A stretch of 64,000 nt of DNA from positions 124,001 to 188,000 of the forward strand of contig JACKBC010000002.1 of the NCBI GenBank assembly GCA_020634755.1, read 5' to 3'. The stretch comes from Caldilineaceae bacterium. Its GTDB lineage: Bacteria; Chloroflexota; Anaerolineae; Caldilineales; Caldilineaceae. Position numbers and translations under genes: made by a program. Below the pieces are notes generated by a model. The model was given only the letters and a program-made list of their open reading frames with translations, had not been told where the DNA came from and did not search any database. Within the stretch, counting starts at the first letter, position 1, and every line of letters starts with the position of its first letter. This document shows positions 52,101 through 58,770 of the stretch, one piece after another.

Positions 52101-52573
52101 CCCAATTTACCGTTATGGGGTATATGGGGCTGGGGATGTTGCATAACCATCAACAGCTTTATAGAGAAGGGACCTGCTACTATCAAAAGGCAGCCGAACT
52201 CGCCAAAGAGGCGAATTATCCAGGGAACTGGGCGGTGAGCTTAAGTGGCATTGCCAACGCGTATCTCTTTCAAGAGCGATTTGATGAGGCCTATCAAACC
52301 ATTGCGCCATTGCTTGTGGGTGATACACTCTTTTCCTTGCCCAGTCGTCCCACCTTTAACTTGGCCGCGATTACCTATCGAGTCTTAACCGCGCGCCAAG
52401 ATCCGCGCGCCGAAGTGATCCTCGAGCGGGTGCATGCGCTTCTGCAAAGCGAGCTGGCCCAATTTACCGATCCAGCGCTGCGGGCGGCCTTTATTGAAAA
52501 CGACGTCAGTATCCAAAATATTCTGCGCTGGTGGAACAGTTTTGTTACGCAGGCTCCACCACGTCCAGGTTAA
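49133..52573 (+). CDS. SARP-type STAND regulator 3 (DNA-binding/BTAD, NB-ARC-like ATPase, TPR)
   Basis: A 1146-residue regulator, closest in its first 250 residues to regulator 2 (MLTINLLGTPEIFLDDE, RTRKAQALLIYLATTNRKWT, FWPETDDATARKNLRDIL). BTAD runs to about residue 240 (LYRGEFLAGLVTSR, HFDACRQLLAEELDAEP). Walker A GQGGVGKTRLALAVA is at about 300, Walker B LLLILDNLEHLV, and GVPLGLELAAQLY follows. The TPR-like C-terminus differs strongly from regulator 2, so the ligand is probably different. The 11-bp operator precedes the ATG. It converges on the P-type ATPase gene, only 87 bp away. Confidence 0.93.
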   Translation: MLTINLLGTPEIFLDDELQLRFRTRKAQALLIYLATTNRKWTRDALATLFWPETDDATARKNLRDILPPLRRRLKGHLLVENEMLGLDIPGQSKCDVLQFRAVLEEQRQTVETDRLAATLQLYRGEFLAGLVTSRISAEFELWAQREREQLHQLALMGFTTLCQRQQADGAYEAALVTNQRLLRLAPWDEAGHRQQMLLLAQSGQQAAALAHFDACRQLLAEELDAEPDATTVALYEQIKTGRVFSEPPKPAAPPTAATPQPVPHNLPRQLTSLIGRASAIDAVQQLLQEESTALLTLVGQGGVGKTRLALAVAQQLRQNAPTLFPDGIWFVSLAGVAAGDNTAEEMASAIAQALGLSLSGSDPLSRQLLRALASQQLLLILDNLEHLVAERAFLLELVQSAPQVKVLATAREQLHLPGEHPYPVVGLPVPATRDLDMGPEHTPVIELDREHSYEPSHSPHPPTDLRQYASVELFVTRVHQRLPAFQLTALNQQNIGRLCYLLGGVPLGLELAAQLYVEQGAALLPQLIDEIERLDPLELPAQALDHLQTPALDLPPRQRSIRAVFDHSWQLLRPAEQDLLRHCAIFRGGFSREAILAVGQGAGATLLALVTKSLVHRDSHDRYDLHTLVRQYVIDHFQQDPVAVQTAAQHHAAYFAELLAGQEERLYQQPDFPQMLQMEMYNLRAMWHWFTARSPLTQTAVALLNRCMPCFFQFLSLTSQRPEALTLARQALECLRPALRKTEQCEEQTRLLGHLLANAAEAGVRTEDRTKVTAWVEEAKALGEAQADAVLLTQVYLTLAIIDASGANHQIELFDHALHWAQRAHPPLWQAHVLLTAIPHWVTSVQTRAQAMAGCEALTRIIHTQGYQYLLGDGLLMQGMIYRSQGEYERAIETIQQGLAACQRGQGSTLAIRMSHEVLGQIYMQLRKLPEAHQWAHAAYRQSKIDGNQLSVLNNLYTMSFAQTQLKEWNRAASYLQELVTSAEAIDATQFTVMGYMGLGMLHNHQQLYREGTCYYQKAAELAKEANYPGNWAVSLSGIANAYLFQERFDEAYQTIAPLLVGDTLFSLPSRPTFNLAAITYRVLTARQDPRAEVILERVHALLQSELAQFTDPALRAAFIENDVSIQNILRWWNSFVTQAPPRPG

Positions 52574-52660
52574 CGTTCAGCAAAGCGGGTAACGCAGCGC
52601 TAGATGTTTCGATAATGGCGTTCGGCCACCCCGTATTCAGATGTAGAGCTGACTGTGATG

Positions 52661-54691
52661 TCAATCTGACATCAATTTCCGCCACTGCGGCCACATGGCT
52701 ACGCCTAAGCTCAGCGGAAAGGTGATCATGTTGAGCATGGCCACCTGCCAAAGGCCAAAGCCCGCCAAACAGGCGCCACCAATGGCAATGGAAGAACCGG
52801 CGAGAAAAATGCCGGCGGTGGCCTGCCGGTTGCGCGTGTAGCGCCCGGTCAATGTAAGCAAGGCAGCTAATTGCTGTAGATCCGCTTGCATCAGCACAAT
52901 GTGTGCCGTGTCGGTGGCAGCCGACGTGGCGTCGCGCAGCGAGATCGCCACATCGGCCTGCTGCATGGCAATGGCGTCATTGATGCCATCACCAATAAAA
53001 CAGACCGTTCTGCCCTGCGCTTGCAGGCGAGTCACGGCCGATGCCTTCTCCTCTGGCAGCGCGCCCGCCACATAATGGGCAATGCCCAGCCGTTCCGCCA
53101 GCCGGCGCGTCGGCCCTACGTGATCGCCAGAAAGGACATAGCAGTGCATGCCCCGCTGCTGCACCATTTGCACCACGGCCGCGGCTTCGGGGCGCAGCGT
53201 TGCCCGCAGCTCAATAAGGCCGATTACCTGTTCGTCAACGGCAACCAAGATGCCGGTATCGCCCTGCTCCCAAATCAGCGTGAGCTGTTGCTGGCTCTCT
53301 GCCGGAATCGGAATGCCCTCCAGCATGATGAAACTCTGGCTGCCCACGCGAATCTGTTGTTCGCCCATGCGCACCGTCAGACCATGTCCCACATAATAGG
53401 CAGAGGCATCTATGGGCGGCAGCGTCAAATGCGCCACTTGGGCTGCATCCAAAAGGGCGCGCGCAATGGGATGTTCCTGGCGCGCCTCGGCGGCCGCGGC
53501 ATAGCGCAGCACATCCTCTGCGCGCATACCCGGCGCCGGGTAGATCTGCGCCACGCTCGGTGCGCTGAGCGTCAAGGTGCCGGTTTTGTCAAAGAGAATC
53601 GTGTCTACCTGTTGCAGCACCTCCAAGGCGCGCCCATCCTTGACCAGAATCCCCGCATCGGCGGCTACCCCTAGATGGTTCAGCGCGCAGAGCGCCATGC
53701 TAATGTTCATGCGGCGTTGGGGATGGCTGTCGATAATGGCCTGGGCGCCGTCCCATCCCACCAAAGGAATGCTCAATCCGCCCAGGGTGACCAATGGCAA
53801 AACCAGCCGATCGCCAAGCCGCTTGCCCCAAAGCTGACGGTCGGCGGCGGCATCTCTCGCCTGCGCCAATAGGGCGCCGATCTGCGCCACGGCGGTGGCG
53901 GCGCCGGCTTGGGTCACCTGAATATACAGTGTGCCGTCCAACACCGTGGTCGATGCATAGACGGTCTCACCTTCCCCTTTTTCGGTCGGTTGGGCTTCCC
54001 CCGTCAGCCGCTGCTGATCCACGGTGGCCACGCCGGACGCCACAACACCATCCACGGGAATCGTTTCGCCCGCCCAGACGGCAATTAGATCACCGGCGAC
54101 GATCTGCTCGAGGGTACAATTGACTTCAGCGCCATCCACCAGCTTGTGAACCGTGCTGGGCAGCTGACCAAAAATTTCGTGCAGCTGCACTTCCACGCGA
54201 TACTCGGCCATCATCAACAACTTGCGGCTTAGGAAGTAATAAAATGCCCCCAAGTTGGCCGGCAGCAGATACCCTCGCCCCACAATCAAAGATTGGGTGG
54301 CGGCATAGAGCACATTCACGTCAATTTGACCGGCGCGCGCCGACTGATAGGCATCACGGTAAATGGGGATGAGGCTGTACAACACGCCGGGTAAACTTAG
54401 CAGACGCAACGGCGGATAGAAGAGCGCGCCGCCAATGGTCACGGCTAATGAGGCGCCGGTAAAGAGGACTTCTCGGTTTAGGCGGCGTTGGTCAGCACTG
54501 GTCTCAACAGCGTCGCCGCCATTGAGGATGTTCACAAGCTGCGATCGCCTGTTTTGCCGCAGGGCCTGAATTCGTTGGTTCCAGGAAGAACGCAAGTCGG
54601 CGCGCCAATTGGATGACGGCGCATCGGGTTTCGCCGCACGACGGCGGAAGGTCGCTATACCACCAACAATGAGAGCTGTCGTTAGTGCCAT
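52661..54691 (-). CDS. P1B-like P-type ATPase without CPC motif (ATPase 1)
   Basis: A 676-residue ion-pump-like protein. Catalytic motifs are intact: TGEA (230-233), DKTGT with D368, HPIA (407-410), SGDH (521-524) and GDGIND (567-572). Hydrophobic pairs lie near residues 75-110, 125-155, 296-320 and 622-665. It has no N-terminal metal-binding CxxC domain. At the ion-site position 44 residues before D368, where heavy-metal pumps have CPC, it has HPQ (323-325). Specificity is therefore unknown. It differs more from ATPases 2 and 3 than these do from each other. It is the last gene of the minus-strand block and converges with SARP 3. Confidence 0.92.
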   Translation of the reverse strand: MALTTALIVGGIATFRRRAAKPDAPSSNWRADLRSSWNQRIQALRQNRRSQLVNILNGGDAVETSADQRRLNREVLFTGASLAVTIGGALFYPPLRLLSLPGVLYSLIPIYRDAYQSARAGQIDVNVLYAATQSLIVGRGYLLPANLGAFYYFLSRKLLMMAEYRVEVQLHEIFGQLPSTVHKLVDGAEVNCTLEQIVAGDLIAVWAGETIPVDGVVASGVATVDQQRLTGEAQPTEKGEGETVYASTTVLDGTLYIQVTQAGAATAVAQIGALLAQARDAAADRQLWGKRLGDRLVLPLVTLGGLSIPLVGWDGAQAIIDSHPQRRMNISMALCALNHLGVAADAGILVKDGRALEVLQQVDTILFDKTGTLTLSAPSVAQIYPAPGMRAEDVLRYAAAAEARQEHPIARALLDAAQVAHLTLPPIDASAYYVGHGLTVRMGEQQIRVGSQSFIMLEGIPIPAESQQQLTLIWEQGDTGILVAVDEQVIGLIELRATLRPEAAAVVQMVQQRGMHCYVLSGDHVGPTRRLAERLGIAHYVAGALPEEKASAVTRLQAQGRTVCFIGDGINDAIAMQQADVAISLRDATSAATDTAHIVLMQADLQQLAALLTLTGRYTRNRQATAGIFLAGSSIAIGGACLAGFGLWQVAMLNMITFPLSLGVAMWPQWRKLMSD

Positions 54692-54724
54692 AAATTTCTT
54701 GTAATCCTAGTAATGCTAATGGAT

Positions 54725-54783
54725 GCGGCGGCTGAGCTTGTGGAAGCCGGAGCCGCGTTGGCTTCGACCAGCTCAGCCGCCGC
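54725..54783. repeat. Long inverted repeat (24-bp arms) between ATPase 1 and the one-TM protein gene
   Basis: GCGGCGGCTGAGCTTGTGGA and its continuation AGCC pair with GGCTTCGACCAGCTCAGCCG and its continuation, with two mismatches and an 11-nt loop. It lies just after the stop of the gene at 54797 and before ATPase 1. It could reduce read-through; there is no T run. Confidence 0.75.
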
Positions 54784-54796
54784 GATAATTCATAAC

Positions 54797-55471
54797 TTAT
54801 GCCGCGGCGCCCATGGGAGTCAACTGCACGGGCGTCGTCAATTGCTCACGGATGTGCGCTACAGTGAATGCGGCATCGGTCGCCAGAACCTGTTTCAGCG
54901 CCGCCATGGCGTGGACAGGATCGCGCTCAAAGGCCTGCTGAATTGCGGCGATCTGCTCTTTGGTCGACGCCTCTTTGCGGGCGAATCTGCCAAAGAAGCG
55001 CTTTGTGGGCGGCGTCAACCGTTCGTGGTTGACTTTCTGATAAAGCCGCTCGACCAAAGGTCGATGTTTGCGCGCCGTGGGTTTCTTCTCAAAAGCCACA
55101 TAGGTGTGGAAGGCTGCCACATCCGCTTCCACGTGCAGAGAATGGAGAATCGCGCGCATATACGCGCTGACGCTCTCTTCCAATACCCGCTTTAACTCAG
55201 GCGCTTTTTGAATTTGGGGCGCAAAGAGCCAGGTAAGCTCCCAGTTGAGGCTGGTACAGTAGCCATTTAGCAGATCCAGCAACACGTGCGCTTCGGTCGC
55301 GGGCAGACGCTGAATCCACTGCTGAAGGGCCGGTTCAAGTTCGCTATGTTGTGCAGCCCAGCGGCGCAACTGTTCGATTTGGCGACGACGCTGCTTCCTG
55401 GCTCGCCTGCGCCGCCAAACAACGCCGATAATAAATAAGAGAGCAATAATAGTCGTAGCGAATAGTAACAT
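54797..55471 (-). CDS. Hypothetical single-pass membrane protein
   Basis: No family is recognised. Of 224 residues, the first 18 form one membrane segment (LLFATTIIALLFIIGVVW), followed by a strongly basic stop-transfer region (RRRRARKQRRRQ). The rest is helical and cytoplasmic by the positive-inside rule, with LPATEAHVLLDLLNGYC and SAYMRAILHSLHVEADVAAF as clear amphipathic helices. GGAG lies upstream of the ATG. It sits between an MscS-like gene and ATPase 1 in the same direction, so it may be an accessory subunit, but nothing in the sequence proves it. Confidence 0.7.
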   Translation of the reverse strand: MLLFATTIIALLFIIGVVWRRRRARKQRRRQIEQLRRWAAQHSELEPALQQWIQRLPATEAHVLLDLLNGYCTSLNWELTWLFAPQIQKAPELKRVLEESVSAYMRAILHSLHVEADVAAFHTYVAFEKKPTARKHRPLVERLYQKVNHERLTPPTKRFFGRFARKEASTKEQIAAIQQAFERDPVHAMAALKQVLATDAAFTVAHIREQLTTPVQLTPMGAAA

Positions 55472-55521
55472 AGTTGGTTTTCTCCGAACTCCCTGGTGCA
55501 GAATTCACAGTAAAATATACA

Positions 55522-56364
55522 CTAGCGCAATTTTTGCACTGTTCGTTTGCCCATTTTTGTACGTTTGGTGAGCTGACTGGCCACCGGGATAGACCTAGCG
55601 TGTCGCCCAGGCGCAGAACGTGGCGCTTCTGGCTTTGTTGGCTCAACATTGTCGTGTGCCTGCGATTCGCTTTGTGCGCCACGCTCATGCTCGCCTACTT
55701 GTAACGGGTCAACTGGCGGGACATCCGAGCCGCTGCTTATCGTTTCTATACCGATTGCACCATCTTGGACAGTCAAACCGGCTGCATCGCCCACATTATG
55801 GCTTAATTGCACCGGTGCAGCCGATTGGGTCAGCAGTGCAACCATATTGGCATCACTTCCCGGCGGATGGACCAATACGGCGCTGCGCACGACCTGGCTA
55901 TTGCGCAACATTACCTGCGCCTGGCCCGGCATATCCAGCGTGGTCTGCAACCTATTGATCTTTGTGACAACGCCATGATAACGGTTGCCCACGGTCACCC
56001 GATCGCCAACTTGAAAACGACTATGGGCGCGCAGGCGCGCGCTGGCCATGAGATCGGCCAGCAGGGTTTGGCCGCCCAAAAGATTGCCCAACAAGAAGGC
56101 CCCAATGGGCGCCATAATCGTCAGAATGGCCGTCGAACCCGCCGTGTAAGAGACAAGCGCCACGCCCCCCAAGACAATGAAAATTTGGGCCAAAGTTGCC
56201 CCCAACCGACTCCATCTGGGCATAATACGCTCAAAAATAGAGAGGAGCGCTGGGCGTATCCCCCACGCCAACCCCGCCGTTACGAGCGTGATCAACACAA
56301 CGCGCGGGCCATTATTTTGGAAAAATGTTACAAGCGTCGTGCTAATTGATTCTAACCATGCCAT
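55522..56364 (-). CDS. MscS-family mechanosensitive channel-like protein
   Basis: A 280-residue membrane protein. There are hydrophobic segments at residues 20-40 (VVLITLVTAGLAWGI), 55-75 (LAQIFIVLGGVALVS) and 80-105 (ILTIMAPIGAFLLGNLLGGQ, Gly/Ala-rich like the pore helix of MscS). The beta domain follows: RFQVGDRVTVGNRYHGVV, then a LRNSQVVRSAVLV strand. The C-terminal 90 residues are polar, probably disordered and basic at the end (TKRTKMGKRTVQK), replacing the usual MscS alpha/beta portal. The start at 56364 (AAGGGAA upstream) is preferred over 56400. It may be a solute release valve or an uncoupled channel working with the transport genes around it. Confidence 0.78.
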   Translation of the reverse strand: MAWLESISTTLVTFFQNNGPRVVLITLVTAGLAWGIRPALLSIFERIMPRWSRLGATLAQIFIVLGGVALVSYTAGSTAILTIMAPIGAFLLGNLLGGQTLLADLMASARLRAHSRFQVGDRVTVGNRYHGVVTKINRLQTTLDMPGQAQVMLRNSQVVRSAVLVHPPGSDANMVALLTQSAAPVQLSHNVGDAAGLTVQDGAIGIETISSGSDVPPVDPLQVGEHERGAQSESQAHDNVEPTKPEAPRSAPGRHARSIPVASQLTKRTKMGKRTVQKLR

Positions 56365-56427
56365 TGGCAAGATTCCCTTTCTCCGCAACCATCTTCTCAA
56401 TTATCACTATCAGCCCACTATCATTAT

Positions 56428-56511
56428 CAGTCCACCGCAACGGTGTTGGCGAGATAGGCATCGGTCCTGACAGTTGAATCCGACTCTATTTTTTGCTATT
56501 GCGATCTACTG
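56428..56511 (+). repeat. 84-bp family C repeat, copy 8 (tandem pair, first)
   Basis: Begins CAGTCCACCGCAACGGTGTT and ends TATTGCGATCTACTG. It is identical to the copy that starts 89 bp further on. Confidence 0.88.
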
Positions 56512-56516
56512 TTTAT

Positions 56517-56600
56517 CAGTCCACCGCAACGGTGTTGGCGAGATAGGCATCGGTCCTGACAGTTGAATCCGACTCTATTTTTTGCTATTGCGATCTACTG
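56517..56600 (+). repeat. 84-bp family C repeat, copy 9 (tandem pair, second)
   Basis: An exact duplicate of the previous 84 bp, with the 5-bp spacer TTTAT between the two, so the tandem period is 89 bp. Identity implies a recent local duplication. Confidence 0.88.
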
Positions 56601-56672
56601 TTTATATGTTGGGGTGATGGTGGCCATTTCTTTTTATTCATGAGAGCGGCAGACCTAAACCCTCACGCTTAA

Positions 56673-56787
56673 TTGACTGACACATTTAATCTTTCTACCG
56701 CAAAGGGCGCGGAGTGCGCAAAGGTACTCGAATAGATTCTGCGCGTTTCTTGGCGAACTTGGCGGTAATATAAGATGTGTCAGTCAA
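56673..56787. mobile_element. 115-bp inverted-repeat element at the end of the DppC-like gene
   Basis: TTGACTGACACAT and ATGTGTCAGTCAA form perfect 13-bp terminal inverted repeats. The inner part starts ACCGCAAAGGGCGCGG and ends with GGCGAACTTGGCGGT. CCTAAACCCTCACGC is present on both sides (56654-56668 and 56788-56802); the right copy is the 3' end of the permease gene, so insertion seems to have duplicated about 15 bp. Confidence 0.75.
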
Positions 56788-56788
56788 C

Positions 56789-57700
56789 CTAAACCCTCAC
56801 GCCGCCACCACGGTCCAGCCCAATTGCTTTGGCCAGCGCACCGGCCAACAAATTGACGCCGATAATCAGCGTGCTGATGGCGGCAATCGGGAAGAAGGTA
56901 GCCCACGGCGCCAGCGCCAAAATATCGCGACTATTGGCAATCATCAAGCCCCAATCCGGCGTGGGTGGCGCCACCCCAAAGCCGAGAAACGAAAGCGCGC
57001 TAAACGCGAGCAACATCCACGACCAGCGCAGCGCGCCCTCCACCAACAAAATATCCAGCGCATTGGGCAGCAGTTCACGGAAGATGATCGTGCGCCGCGG
57101 CGCGCCCATGGCATAGGCGGCCAGCACAAAATCGCGGGCCACAAAGTCGAGCGTCGTGGCCCGCGCGATCCGAATTACGGCCACGCCAAAGAGGAAGCCA
57201 AGCCCCAGGATCAAAACGCCGGTATCCGTGCCAAAGAGACTGGCGATCAGCAAGAGGATGAGCAACCGCGGCAACGCCAGGATGGCATCCACCAAGCGCA
57301 TGACCAATTCATCGACAATGCCAGCCACATACGCCAGGGTGATCCCCAACAGCCCACCCCAAGTGATTGCCAGCCCCGTTCCCACAATCGTCACCAACAA
57401 GGCAATCCGCCCCCCCAGCAACGTGCGGGTTAAAACATCGCGCCCTAGTTTATCGGTGCCAAACAAATGCTCCGCTGACGGCGCGGCGCGGATGGCGTCC
57501 GTATCAAATTCAACCGGATCATAGGGAACAACATAGGGTGCAGCCACGGCAAGACAGATGTGCAGCAGCACAATGCACAGACCAACCATGCCCGATGGAG
57601 AGCGCCGTAACCCGAGCCAGATATCCCAAAGCGGCGATTGGCCTGGTTGCTTTGCCACCTGTTTTGTTGCAGTCAAGGAGATCGATATAGCAGTCAACAT
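56789..57700 (-). CDS. DppC/OppC-type ABC transporter permease
   Basis: A 303-residue inner-membrane permease of the oligopeptide/nickel family. The N-terminal OppC_N segment (GMVGLCIVLLHICLAVAAPYV) is followed by HLFGTDKLGRDVLTRTLLGGRIAL, the family signature. The EAA-like loop for an ABC ATPase is intact: FVLAAYAMGAPRRTIIFRELLPN. FLGFGVAPPTPDWGLMI is typical of DppC. AAAGGAAG precedes the ATG, 53 bp after the DppB-like stop. No ABC ATPase gene follows within the window; instead the next genes are MscS-like and P-type ATPase genes. Confidence 0.94.
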   Translation of the reverse strand: MLTAISISLTATKQVAKQPGQSPLWDIWLGLRRSPSGMVGLCIVLLHICLAVAAPYVVPYDPVEFDTDAIRAAPSAEHLFGTDKLGRDVLTRTLLGGRIALLVTIVGTGLAITWGGLLGITLAYVAGIVDELVMRLVDAILALPRLLILLLIASLFGTDTGVLILGLGFLFGVAVIRIARATTLDFVARDFVLAAYAMGAPRRTIIFRELLPNALDILLVEGALRWSWMLLAFSALSFLGFGVAPPTPDWGLMIANSRDILALAPWATFFPIAAISTLIIGVNLLAGALAKAIGLDRGGGVRV

Positions 57701-57753
57701 GAACTTCCTTTTCTCTTGTTCTCACCGCGTTTTATTTCCGTCAACGTTTTGCT

Positions 57754-58710
57754 CTAGCCCACGGTGCGCGGTGAACGCAAACGTGGGTTTAGCATCAACG
57801 TCAATAGATCTGCACCCAGGTTAGCCACAACGTAAATCAGTGCCATTACCACGGCAATACTCTGCACCAATGGCAGATCCCTGTCGTGAATGGCGGTGAG
57901 CAAAAGCGTACCGATGCCCGGATAATTAAAGACCGATTCGATGACAAAGAGACCGCCAATGAGCCAGGCAATGGTCAATGCGGCAATGGTCAACGTGGGC
58001 AGCAATGCATTCGGCAATGCATGACGCAGGATCACCCAGAGTGAGGCCAATCCTTTGCTGCGCGCCGTGCGGATGTAGTCGCTGCGAATCACTTCGATGA
58101 TGCTGGTGCGCACCACGCGCAAGATGTAGGCCGTCAACACGATGATCAACGTCAGAGTGGGCAGCACAATGTTGGGCAACAGTTCAGATAACGGCGCATC
58201 GGGATTGACCAGCGTGACCGCCGGAAAGAGCCGCAGCTTGATGCTAAAGAAATAGATCAGCAACGTCGCCGTGACGAATTCCGGCAGGCTCATGCCAATC
58301 AGCGAAATTGTTGAAAGCAACAAATCCGGCAGCCGGTCACGCGTCAGGCCAGCGACAATGCCCAAGCCAATTGCCAGGGGAAAACCGACCAGCGCGGCGA
58401 TAATGCCCAACAACAAGCTATTGCGCAACCGCATCCACAGAAAGCCGTTGATCGGCTCCTGCCGCGCCAGCGAAATGCCCAAGTCGCCGCGTAACAGACC
58501 ACCTGTCCAGGTAAGAAAGCGTTCCGGGGCCGGACGGTCCAAGCCGAGGGTGACGCGCACGCGCGCCAACCCTTCCGGCGTGGCGTTGCGCCCCAGGTAA
58601 GCGGTGGCCGCGTCGCCTGGCAGCAGTTCGACCATGACAAAAACGATGAGTGAAACCAGCGCTAGGACAACAAGCGCCAGTGAAAAACGCTGTACTAACA
58701 GTCTGCCCAT
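57754..58710 (-). CDS. DppB/OppB-type ABC transporter permease
   Basis: A 318-residue permease. The first membrane helix is LALVVLALVSLIVFVMVELLPGD, with the family ending PGD, then LGLDRPAPERFLTWTGGLLRGDLGIS, the classic OppB N-terminal loop. Six membrane segments are expected. The EAA loop is DYIRTARSKGLASLWVILRHALPNALLP, and VIESVFNYPGIGTLL follows. AGGAG precedes the ATG. It is directly downstream of ATPase 2 (60 bp) and upstream of the DppC-like gene, so P-type ATPase and ABC permeases appear to be co-transcribed. Confidence 0.95.
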   Translation of the reverse strand: MGRLLVQRFSLALVVLALVSLIVFVMVELLPGDAATAYLGRNATPEGLARVRVTLGLDRPAPERFLTWTGGLLRGDLGISLARQEPINGFLWMRLRNSLLLGIIAALVGFPLAIGLGIVAGLTRDRLPDLLLSTISLIGMSLPEFVTATLLIYFFSIKLRLFPAVTLVNPDAPLSELLPNIVLPTLTLIIVLTAYILRVVRTSIIEVIRSDYIRTARSKGLASLWVILRHALPNALLPTLTIAALTIAWLIGGLFVIESVFNYPGIGTLLLTAIHDRDLPLVQSIAVVMALIYVVANLGADLLTLMLNPRLRSPRTVG

Positions 58711-58770
58711 TTACAACAATCTCCTATTTCGCTTGCCAATTTGTGCCTATCGAGCGTAAATCCGGTTGTA

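Larger units (their letters stand above)
56365..56788. other. Intergenic region filled by repeats
   Basis: These 424 bp hold two identical family C copies in tandem (56428-56511 and 56517-56600) and an inverted-repeat element (56673-56787). No gene is seen. The repeats separate the permease genes from the MscS-like gene, so these may be separate transcription units. Confidence 0.6.

Noticed and set aside
56428..56600. The 89-bp tandem repeat considered as a CRISPR array
   Set aside because: Only two units, each a known dispersed repeat, with a 5-bp spacer.
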